Part shown: one piece after another, positions 1 through 5,573 of the stretch
Layout of the letters: every line of letters begins with the position of its first letter
Numbering within the stretch: the stretch's first letter is position 1
Assembly (NCBI GenBank): GCA_031380885.1
Contig: JANMXL010000260.1
Location: forward strand, 1 to 7,698
Direction: 5' to 3'
Source of the DNA: PBB1 sp031380885
GTDB lineage: Bacteria > Pseudomonadota > Gammaproteobacteria > Burkholderiales > Burkholderiaceae_C
DNA length: 7,698 nt
The notes under the pieces: generated by a model
Database searches by the model: none
Seen by the model: the letters and a program-made list of their open reading frames with translations, nothing else
Told to the model about the DNA's origin: nothing
Program-made: the position numbers and the translations under genes

Positions 1-48
1 AGCGCCTGGGCGGCCATCGGTCCGCAGGTCAACGGCCTGCGCCGGTGA
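1..48 (+). CDS. fliS: FliS flagellin export chaperone, 3' end only
   Basis: Only the last 15 codons and the TGA stop (46-48) are present. They read SAWAAIGPQVNGLRR. The AW.AI tail, and the position directly before fliT, fit the C-terminus of FliS, the cytoplasmic chaperone that keeps flagellin unpolymerised until export. The call rests mainly on gene order, because 15 residues are too few for a firm family assignment. A GTG codon at 45-47 overlaps the stop and opens the fliT reading frame, which would allow translational coupling. Confidence 0.6.
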   Translation, partial: SAWAAIGPQVNGLRR

Positions 49-86
49 GCCCCGCCCTTCACACCGTCTGCCCGGGATTCGATGCC

Positions 87-386
87 ATGCACTCTCAACT
101 GCTTAACTACTACGAAGCCATCGAACGTGCCAGCCAGGACATGCTCGACGCTGCACGCAACGGCAACTGGGACGCCGTGGTCAAGCTCGAAGGCGCTTGC
201 GCCTTGCTGATCACGCAGCTCAAGCATGCTGCCGCGAATCAGCAGCTGGCCAGCGACGAGCTGCAACTGAAGTCGCGCATCATGCAACGCATCCTGGTCA
301 ACGACGCCGAGGTGCGGGTGCTGGCCGAGCCCTGGCTCGAAGGCCTCGACCAGGTGCTGGGCGGCACGCGCGCCACGCTGCACTGA
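87..386 (+). CDS. fliT: FliT flagellar chaperone
   Basis: Short, soluble, largely helical protein of 99 residues from the ATG at 87. It begins MHSQLLNYYEAIERASQDML and continues with NWDAVVKLEGACALLITQLKH, the pattern of betaproteobacterial FliT. FliT is the export chaperone of the FliD filament cap; in enterics it also restrains FlhDC. The frame is open back to a GTG at 45 that overlaps the fliS stop, giving a 113-residue alternative. I prefer the ATG because the family usually begins next to the LL.YEAIE helix and GGGA lies about 9 bases upstream. The 14 extra residues from the GTG start look unrelated to the family. The gene sits between fliS and the ycgR-like gene on the same strand, probably in one transcript. 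The family call is by pattern and context, so there is some uncertainty. Confidence 0.8.
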   Translation: MHSQLLNYYEAIERASQDMLDAARNGNWDAVVKLEGACALLITQLKHAAANQQLASDELQLKSRIMQRILVNDAEVRVLAEPWLEGLDQVLGGTRATLH

Positions 387-399
387 GCACGCGCTGTCG

Positions 400-1158
400 A
401 TGGACACGCTGCCGATGCCGCTCGACGCCGTGGCAGCCGCCCACGGTGGCCTCGACGATTTCCACATCACCGCGCCAGTCGAACTGGCCGCAATGCTCAA
501 GCAGCTGCTCGATGCCAATGTGGTGCTGAACCTGAACGCGCCGAATGGCACCGCGGTCGCGGTCACGCTGTGGACGGTTGATGCGGTGCGCGGCGTCATC
601 AGCTTCAGCGCCGACGCCCAATCGCCGCAGCTGCAGGCGCTGATCGAATGCAACGAAGCGGTGGCTGTCGGCTACCTCGACAGCGTCAAGTTGCAGTTCG
701 ATCTGCAGGGACTGCTGCTGGTGCACAACGGTCGCACCAGTGCGATCAGCTGCAGCTACCCGCGCGACATGTTCCGCTTTCAGCGCCGCAACGGCTACCG
801 TGTGCGACCGCTGCTGCGCCATGCCCCCACGGCGCGGCTGCACCATCCGATGCTGCGCGACATGCCGCTGGCGCTGCGTGTGCTCGACGTCAGCGTCGGC
901 GGTTGCGCGCTGTTCCTGCCCCACGACGTGCCGATGATCGAACCCGGTGTGTTGCTCAACGGCGTCGAACTCGAACTCGATGCCGACACCCGCATCAGCA
1001 CGCCGCTGCGCCTGCAGCACGTCACCTCGCTGCAGCACGACGCGGGTGGCGTTCGGCTGGGCTGCGAGATGGTCAATGTCGGCAGCGACAGCCTGCGCGC
1101 GCTGCAGCGCTACATCGATCAGACGCAAAAGCGCCGACGCCGCATTGCGCTCGACTGA
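400..1158 (+). CDS. ycgR: YcgR-like flagellar brake, c-di-GMP-binding PilZ protein
   Basis: A 252-residue cytoplasmic protein with the two-domain plan of YcgR. The N-terminal YcgR domain spans about residues 20-115 and is followed by a PilZ domain at about 125-240. The junction YPRDMFRFQRRNGYR carries the RxxxR c-di-GMP motif (R130, R134). The second PilZ motif, [DN]xSxxG, is D163-x-S165-x-x-G168. Both ligand motifs are intact, so c-di-GMP binding is likely. In enterics, YcgR bound to c-di-GMP acts on the motor (FliG/FliM or MotA) to slow rotation and bias its direction. The C-terminus is strongly basic (KRRRR). The gene starts 13 bases after fliT on the same strand with no clear ribosome binding site, so coupled translation is likely. 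An ATG at 415 is an alternative start. No membrane segment is visible. Confidence 0.9.
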   Translation: MDTLPMPLDAVAAAHGGLDDFHITAPVELAAMLKQLLDANVVLNLNAPNGTAVAVTLWTVDAVRGVISFSADAQSPQLQALIECNEAVAVGYLDSVKLQFDLQGLLLVHNGRTSAISCSYPRDMFRFQRRNGYRVRPLLRHAPTARLHHPMLRDMPLALRVLDVSVGGCALFLPHDVPMIEPGVLLNGVELELDADTRISTPLRLQHVTSLQHDAGGVRLGCEMVNVGSDSLRALQRYIDQTQKRRRRIALD

Positions 1159-1182
1159 GGCAGATCCCACGTCTTGTCACAA

Positions 1183-1205
1183 CTTGACGGCGACATGCCA
1201 TCAAG
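1183..1205. repeat. Imperfect inverted repeat after ycgR, overlapping a -35 element
   Basis: The arms CTTGACGGC (1183-1191) and GCCATCAAG (1197-1205) are complementary at 8 of 9 positions around a 5-base loop. The right arm contains the start of the sigma-28-like -35 element at 1201. No T-run follows, so it is not a standard intrinsic terminator. It could be an operator, a weak terminator for ycgR, or chance. Confidence 0.35.
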
Positions 1206-1227
1206 TCAGCTCTGCAGGCGCCGACAT
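1201..1227 (+). promoter_or_regulatory. Putative sigma-28 (FliA) flagellar promoter
   Basis: TCAAGTCA (1201-1208), an 11-base spacer, then GCCGACAT (1220-1227). The FliA consensus in enterics is TAAAGTTT-N11-GCCGATAA. This site matches 5 of 8 positions at -35 and 6 of 8 at -10, with the exact spacer. The expected start of transcription is near 1234, leaving a leader of about 34 bases before the ATG at 1268. It points at the small gene 1268-1522 and would place that gene in the late flagellar class. The match was scored by eye and has not been tested. Confidence 0.6.
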
Positions 1228-1256
1228 CCTCGATACAGGCACTTCGCCTCGATGCC

Positions 1257-1261
1257 AGGAG
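1257..1261 (+). promoter_or_regulatory. Ribosome binding site of the 84-residue gene
   Basis: AGGAG ends 6 bases before the ATG at 1268. This is one of the best Shine-Dalgarno matches in the window, supporting real translation of the small gene and fixing its start. Confidence 0.7.
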
Positions 1262-1267
1262 TGAATC

Positions 1268-1522
1268 ATGAGCGTCAGCAAAGTTTCTGCCATCGGTTCG
1301 GCGGATCCGCCGGTCGGCGTCGTTCGGCCCGCTGACGCTGCCAGCGGGTCATCGGAACAGTCTTCGCAGCAAGAACACAAGCCACCAGCGAAGCCCGAGC
1401 CGGTGGCGCGCCGCTTCCCCTGGCTGAGCTGGGAAACCAGGCAGCTGGAAGCCGCGTCCAAACAGCCGTCGCCGTATGGCCACGCACCGCTGCTCGGTGA
1501 AACACTGGATCAGAAGGTGTGA
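1268..1522 (+). CDS. Uncharacterised 84-residue protein, candidate late flagellar gene
   Basis: I do not recognise a family. The protein has 84 residues. Positions 1-47 are rich in Ser, Pro, Ala and Gln and look disordered. Positions 48-84 look more constrained, with RRFPWLSW (48-55), KQPSPYG (65-71) and a GETLDQKV end. There is no signal peptide, membrane segment or cysteine. Evidence that it is real: AGGAG six bases before the ATG, a sigma-28-like promoter upstream (1201-1227), and a palindrome at the stop codon. By hand count about 24 of 84 codons end in A or T, more than in the flanking flagellar genes. It lies between ycgR and the convergent fliE, 9 bases from the fliE stop. It lacks the C-terminal helices I would expect of FlgM. 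A flagellar role is inferred from promoter and location only. Confidence 0.7.
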   Translation: MSVSKVSAIGSADPPVGVVRPADAASGSSEQSSQQEHKPPAKPEPVARRFPWLSWETRQLEAASKQPSPYGHAPLLGETLDQKV

Positions 1523-1539
1523 ACCACCGCTTCACACCT
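1515..1539. terminator. Palindrome shared by two convergent gene ends, possible bidirectional terminator
   Basis: AGGTGTGAA (1515-1523) and TTCACACCT (1531-1539) form a perfect 9-bp stem with a 7-base loop. The TGA stop of the 84-residue gene (1520-1522) lies in the left arm and the fliE stop (TCA, 1532-1534 on the plus strand) in the right arm. The stem reads the same on both strands, so it could end or stabilise both transcripts. Neither side has a U-run, so factor-independent termination is uncertain. Confidence 0.5.
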
Positions 1540-1855
1540 GCATGTTCATGATGTCGCTGTAAGCCTGCACCAGCTTGTTGCGCACCTGGATCGTTGCCTG
1601 GAAGCCGATCTGTGCCTTCTGCATCGCGACCATCGTCTCTTCGATGCTGACGGTCGGGTTGTCGAGCTGCACCTCTCGCTGCAATCGACCGGCTTCCGCT
1701 TGCGTGTTGCTGACCGAGCCCAGCGCCTGTGTCAGCGCCGCCTGAAAGCCGCCGCCGGCGGCCGCTGCGGCCTTGCCCAGTGGCTGTCCCTGCGTGTTCA
1801 GCCCGGCGCGCGCCACCGCCTGGGCAAAGTCGAACGGCTTCAGCGTGACATTCAT
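1532..1855 (-). CDS. fliE: FliE, flagellar MS ring-rod junction protein
   Basis: A 107-residue protein read on the minus strand. The conserved FliE C-terminus is clear: NPTVSIEETMVAMQKAQIGF (66-85) followed by a helix ending in VRNKLVQAYSDIMNM (91-105). FliE is a small export substrate that connects the FliF MS ring to the proximal rod. Residues 28-47 are an Ala/Gly-rich linker. The frame is open upstream to about 1906. The ATG at 1855 is chosen because AGGGG lies 6 bases before it and the protein then begins in the family manner (MNVTLKPFDF). The gene diverges from fliF, as it also does in enterics, so it needs its own promoter within 1856-2070. It converges on the 84-residue gene. Family identity is secure. 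Confidence 0.95.
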   Translation of the reverse strand: MNVTLKPFDFAQAVARAGLNTQGQPLGKAAAAAGGGFQAALTQALGSVSNTQAEAGRLQREVQLDNPTVSIEETMVAMQKAQIGFQATIQVRNKLVQAYSDIMNMQV

Positions 1856-1861
1856 CGCATA

Positions 1862-1866
1862 CCCCT
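1862..1866 (-). promoter_or_regulatory. Ribosome binding site of fliE
   Basis: Read on the minus strand this is AGGGG, 6 bases before the ATG at 1855. It decides between the 107-residue FliE start and longer upstream starts. Confidence 0.6.
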
Positions 1867-1991
1867 GAAATCTGCTGTCGCAGGCGCCTCGGATGGGCGC
1901 ACGCACGGCAGGTTTTGATGCAGCTCATCGTAGCCCGCCGAGTGCGCCGCGATGGGGCGAACTGACGGGGGTTTGCTTCGCTTCTCGATCC

Positions 1992-2019
1992 TTGGGAAGC
2001 GGTCCGGCGTTCGAATAAT
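1992..2019 (+). promoter_or_regulatory. Putative sigma-70-type promoter of the fliF operon
   Basis: TTGGGA (1992-1997), a 16-base spacer, then AATAAT (2014-2019). The -10 matches TATAAT at 5 of 6 positions and the -35 matches TTGACA at 4 of 6. Transcription would begin near 2026, about 45 bases before the fliF ATG. It sits in the 215-base divergent region between fliE and fliF, where a class II flagellar promoter activated by FlhDC would be expected. I could not make out a convincing FlhDC box or a sigma-54 site. Confidence 0.4.
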
Positions 2020-2070
2020 GGCGCCCATCGGCCGGTGCTTTCGGCCTGGCCTCTGCCTTGAACGAGAACG

Positions 2071-3759
2071 ATGGACAACGCTGTCACTCTGAAGTCACCT
2101 GGCGCCCTGAACGCCGCCCCCGGCTTCGGCGCCCGCTTAGCCAGCCTGCCGCCGAAAAGCAGATTCAACCTTGGTGTGGGCGCTGCCGCGCTGGTCGGCG
2201 TGGTGCTGGCACTGATCGTCTGGGGCAGCCAGGGCGACTACAAGGTGCTGTACGCCAACCTGTCCGACAAGGACGGCGGCGCGATCATCGCGCAGCTGTC
2301 GCAGATGAGCATCCCGTACCGCCACTCCGATGGCGGCAATGCGATCCTGGTGCCGGCCTCGATGGTCCACGACGTCCGGCTGAAGCTGGCGTCGGCCGGC
2401 CTGCCGAAGGCCTCGGTCGGCGGTTTCGAGATGATGGACGGCGCGCGCTTCGGGCAGACGCAGTTCCAGGAGCGGCTGACCTTCCAGCGCGGCCTCGAGG
2501 GCGAGCTGAGCCGCTCGATCACCTCGCTGGCCGCCGTCGAAAGCGCGCGGGTGCACCTCGCGCTGCCGAACCAGAACGGCTTCTTCCGTGAGCAGCAAAA
2601 ACCCAGCGCCTCGGTGGTGCTGACGCTGCACGCCGGCCGCACGCTGGACCGCGGCCAGGTGGCCGGCATCGTGCACCTGGTGTCCAGCAGCGTGCCCGAG
2701 ATGAGCCCGAAAGCAGTCAGCGTGCTCGACCAGACCGGCGCGCTGATCTCGTCACCGCCCGACGCAGGTCAGCAGGCCGGACTCGACGCACAGCAGCTGC
2801 AGTACGTCGCGCAGATCGAGCAGGGTTACACCAAGCGCATCGCCGAATTGCTGGAGCCGGTGGTGGGGCGCGACAACCTGCGCGCCAACGTGACCGCCGA
2901 CGTCGATTTCGCGCAGATCGAATCAACCGAAAAGCTGTTCAAGCCCAACCAGGGTGCCAGCGCTGAAGTCACCGTGCGCAGCGAGCAGACGACCGAGCAA
3001 TCGGGCAGCAACCCGGCGACGCCCTCAGGCGTGCCGGGTGCTGCCAGCAACCAGCCACCGCTGCCGGCCGCCGCCCCGCTGACCGGCGCTGCGGTGCCCT
3101 TGCAGACCGCGCAGGCCGGTGGCGCTGGTGTTGGAACAGCGGGCAACAGCCGTCGCGAAGCGGTGAAGAACTACGAGGTTGACGAGACGGTGCGCGTCAC
3201 GCGCAACGCGACCGGGTCCGTCAAGCGGCTGAACGCAGCGGTGGTCGTCAACAACCGCAGCGTCACCGACCCGAAGGGCAAGGTCACGCAGGTGCCCTTG
3301 GCGCCGGAAGAGCTGGAAAAGCTGACCGCGCTGGTGCAGGAAAGCATTGGTTTCAACAAGGAGCGCGGCGACTCAGTGCGCGTCATCAACGCGCCGTTCA
3401 AGGTCGAGCCGGTGACGGTGGTCGACACCCCGATCTGGAAGCAACCCGAGATCCTCGACATGCTGCGTGCGGCCGCCGTGCCCGCCGGGCTGTCGCTGGT
3501 CGCGTTGCTGGTGTTCTTCGGGATGATCAAGCCGGGCTTGCAGGTCGCGCTGACACCCACGGTGCCGCCACCCGGCAGCGCGATCGACGCGAGCGTCAAC
3601 GATGTCGAGGTGCTGCCCGGCTTGCCGCCAGGCGAGGTGCGGGCGCTGGAAGCGCCGCGCAACACTGCCCACCTGGATGCCGCGCGGGTGCTGGCCCGAG
3701 AGAACCCGGCGGCGGTCGCGCAAATCGTGCGCGGCTGGGCCAGTGGTCAGCCGGCCTGA
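2071..3759 (+). CDS. fliF: FliF, flagellar MS-ring protein
   Basis: A 562-residue inner-membrane protein, close to the usual family length. It has a short cytoplasmic N-terminus, a first membrane helix at about 33-52 (FNLGVGAAALVGVVLALIVW) and then the ring-building motif domain with YKVLYANLSDKDGGAIIAQL (57-76). The conserved stretch FQERLTFQRGLEGELSRSI (132-150) continues into ARVHLALP (159-166). Residues about 305-360 are a low-complexity Ser/Gly/Pro/Ala periplasmic linker. The second membrane helix lies at about 466-487. The C-terminal helix, about 533-558 (HLDAARVLARENPAAVAQIV), is the FliG-binding tail. FliF assembles first and forms the ring that houses the export gate. It heads the fliFGHIJK cluster. 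The ATG at 2071 has only a weak GAGA before it. Confidence 0.97.
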   Translation: MDNAVTLKSPGALNAAPGFGARLASLPPKSRFNLGVGAAALVGVVLALIVWGSQGDYKVLYANLSDKDGGAIIAQLSQMSIPYRHSDGGNAILVPASMVHDVRLKLASAGLPKASVGGFEMMDGARFGQTQFQERLTFQRGLEGELSRSITSLAAVESARVHLALPNQNGFFREQQKPSASVVLTLHAGRTLDRGQVAGIVHLVSSSVPEMSPKAVSVLDQTGALISSPPDAGQQAGLDAQQLQYVAQIEQGYTKRIAELLEPVVGRDNLRANVTADVDFAQIESTEKLFKPNQGASAEVTVRSEQTTEQSGSNPATPSGVPGAASNQPPLPAAAPLTGAAVPLQTAQAGGAGVGTAGNSRREAVKNYEVDETVRVTRNATGSVKRLNAAVVVNNRSVTDPKGKVTQVPLAPEELEKLTALVQESIGFNKERGDSVRVINAPFKVEPVTVVDTPIWKQPEILDMLRAAAVPAGLSLVALLVFFGMIKPGLQVALTPTVPPPGSAIDASVNDVEVLPGLPPGEVRALEAPRNTAHLDAARVLARENPAAVAQIVRGWASGQPA

Positions 3760-3805
3760 CGGCCGCCCTCTGACAGCGTGCCCCACCGTCCCTGGATGAC
3801 CCCCG

Positions 3806-4819
3806 ATGAGCTCCGAATCCGAATCCGAAGACGAAGGCCTGGAAGACGCCGCGATCCTGCTGATGTCGCTCGGCGAGGAAGAGGCCGCGCAGGTGTTGAA
3901 GCACCTGGCGCCGAAAGAAGTGCAGGCCCTCGGCGAGACCATCGCGAAGATGAAGGCGGTGACCCGCGATCGCGTCGACGGCGTGCTGCTGAAGTTCAAC
4001 TCGTTGGCCGGTGAACAAAGCCCGCTGGTCGCCGACAACAACGACTACGTCAAGAGCGTGCTGCGGCGCGCGCTCGGTGATGACAAGGCCAATCTGCTCA
4101 TCGATCGCATCCTGCAAAGCAACGAGAACGCGGGCATCGAGAGCTTGAAGTGGATGGACGCGCCCTCGGTGTCCGAGCTGCTGCGCAACGAGCACCCGCA
4201 GATCGTCGCGGCGATCCTGGTGCACCTGGAGGGCGACCAGGCGGCGGCGGTGCTGAAGCTGTTCACCGAGCGCCAGCGCAACGAGGTGCTGGTGCGCATT
4301 GCGACGCTCGATGGCATCGAGCCGTCGGCGCTGAGAGACTTGAACGAGGTGATGAGCAAGGTACTGGCCGGCGGCGACAAGATGCGCAAGGCCTCGCTTG
4401 GCGGTGTGAAGCCGGCGGCCGAGATCATCAACATGATGGGCGGTGGCATCGAGACCGCAGTACTCGACTACATCCGCGAGACCGACAACGATCTGGCGCA
4501 GAAGATCATGGACAACATGTTCACCTTCGACGACCTGGCGAAACTCGACGACAAAGCGATTCAGACGCTGATGAAGGAAGTGCAGAGCGAGTCGCTGGTC
4601 ATCGCGCTGAAGGGTGCGACGACAGAGATGCGCGAGAAGATTTTCCGCAACATGTCCTCGCGTGCGGCCGAAACGCTGCGCGAAGACCTCGACTCGCGCG
4701 GCCCGGTGCGGGTCAGCGAAGTCGAGAGCGAGCAGAAGGAGCTGCTGAAGATCGTCCGCCGCCTGGCCGACGAAGGCCAGATTCAGTTGAGCAGCGGCGG
4801 CGACGATGACTTCTTCTAA
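3806..4819 (+). CDS. fliG: FliG, flagellar motor switch protein
   Basis: A 337-residue cytoplasmic rotor protein. FliG binds the FliF tail through its N-terminal domain, FliM through its middle domain, and the MotA stator through its C-terminal domain, where torque is produced. The EHPQ motif is at 129-132 and MFTF at 238-241. By alignment from memory with E. coli FliG, the stator-facing charged residues K264, R281, D288, D289 and R297 correspond to K269, R286, E293, D294 and R302. All charges are therefore kept, with one Asp-to-Glu change. The N-terminus is unusually acidic (SSESESEDEG). The gene lies 46 bases after fliF, and its last 14 bases overlap the start of fliH, suggesting coupled translation. 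Confidence 0.97.
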   Translation: MSSESESEDEGLEDAAILLMSLGEEEAAQVLKHLAPKEVQALGETIAKMKAVTRDRVDGVLLKFNSLAGEQSPLVADNNDYVKSVLRRALGDDKANLLIDRILQSNENAGIESLKWMDAPSVSELLRNEHPQIVAAILVHLEGDQAAAVLKLFTERQRNEVLVRIATLDGIEPSALRDLNEVMSKVLAGGDKMRKASLGGVKPAAEIINMMGGGIETAVLDYIRETDNDLAQKIMDNMFTFDDLAKLDDKAIQTLMKEVQSESLVIALKGATTEMREKIFRNMSSRAAETLREDLDSRGPVRVSEVESEQKELLKIVRRLADEGQIQLSSGGDDDFF

Positions 4820-5573
4820 GTTCAAGAACGTGCCGCCGCCGGAAGGTGGGGGCAAGGCCTCGGCCTATGCGCGTTTCATCCCGCGTGAAGAGCTCAGCGC
4901 CTTCGAGGCCTGGAACCCGAGCGCGCTGTCGGGTGCCGATCCGCAGGCCACCGCCGGCATGCCGACGGCCGAGCCCGAAGCGCCGACGCTGTCGGTCGCC
5001 GAGCAACTGGCCGCGCAACTGCGTGCCGCGCGGCAGAGCGGCTACCAGGATGGCTACCGCGACGGGCTCGCCGCGCTCGACGGCTTCAAGCAGAGCTATG
5101 CCGCGCAGATCACTGCGCAGCTCGGGCGCCTGGTGGAGTCGCATGGCGCCCAACTCGACGGCCTGCAGCAACAGCTGGCGCAGGCGATCGCGGTGTGTGC
5201 GACCTCGATGGCGCGCCAGGTCGTGCGCAGCGAACTGGCGCTGCGCCCGGCGCTGGTGGCCGCGGTGGCACAGGAAGCCGTCGAAGCGCTGCTGCTGAGC
5301 GCGCGCCACATCACCGTGCGTGTGCACCCCGATGACCAGCCGCTGGTCGCGCAAGGCGCCGCGGACGTGCTGCAGGCACGCGGGGCGCGATTGATCCCCG
5401 ACGCCAGCATCGCGCGCGGCGGCTGCCGTGTCGACAGCGACATCGCCAGCGTCGATGGCACGTTGGCTGCCCGTTGGCGCCGCGCCTCGGCCGCACTCGG
5501 CTCCGACTCCGCGTGGACGAACGCCGAACCGGACGTGCCGCCCGATGCCGACACCGGCGAGGCCCCGCAATGA
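4806..5573 (+). CDS. fliH: FliH, flagellar export ATPase regulator
   Basis: A 255-residue cytoplasmic protein that dimerises, binds FliI and tethers the ATPase to the C-ring and export gate. The N-terminus has the betaproteobacterial pattern YARFIPREELSAFEAWNPSA (21-40). An A75xxxG79xxxG83xxxG87 stretch is the glycine-repeat helix typical of FliH. The C-terminal domain contains VHPDDQPLV (173-181) and RGGCRVDSDIASVDGTL (204-220), similar to the FliH/YscL signature. The last 20 or so residues form an acidic, Pro-rich tail (PDVPPDADTGEAPQ) that looks disordered. The ATG overlaps fliG by 14 bases, and the TGA stop overlaps the fliI start in an ATGA arrangement, so all three are probably translated together. 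Confidence 0.93.
   Translation: MTSSKFKNVPPPEGGGKASAYARFIPREELSAFEAWNPSALSGADPQATAGMPTAEPEAPTLSVAEQLAAQLRAARQSGYQDGYRDGLAALDGFKQSYAAQITAQLGRLVESHGAQLDGLQQQLAQAIAVCATSMARQVVRSELALRPALVAAVAQEAVEALLLSARHITVRVHPDDQPLVAQGAADVLQARGARLIPDASIARGGCRVDSDIASVDGTLAARWRRASAALGSDSAWTNAEPDVPPDADTGEAPQ

Noticed and set aside
1891..1918. Possible sigma-28 site for fliE on the minus strand (TCAAAACC-N12-GCCCATCC)
   Set aside because: Only 3 of 8 positions match at -35 and the spacer is 12 rather than 11. fliE is also normally an early-class gene.
2047..2061. Sigma-54-like TGGCCT-N5-TTGA just before fliF
   Set aside because: The -12 GC is missing and transcription would start at or after the fliF ATG at 2071, so it cannot serve this start codon.
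1275..2168. Minus-strand open frame of 297 codons spanning fliE and both flanks
   Set aside because: It is in a different frame from fliE, overlaps fliE and the 84-residue gene, and is Arg/Ala-rich without recognisable domains.
3742..3770. Small stems around the fliF stop (GTCAG/CTGAC and CGGCC/GGCCG)
   Set aside because: The stems are only 5 bp, overlap one another, and have no T-run. They are expected by chance at this GC content and fliG follows in the same operon.
3596..4855. Minus-strand open frame of 419 codons opposite fliG
   Set aside because: It covers the intact fliG on the other strand, has no family-like motif, and its composition matches a shadow frame.
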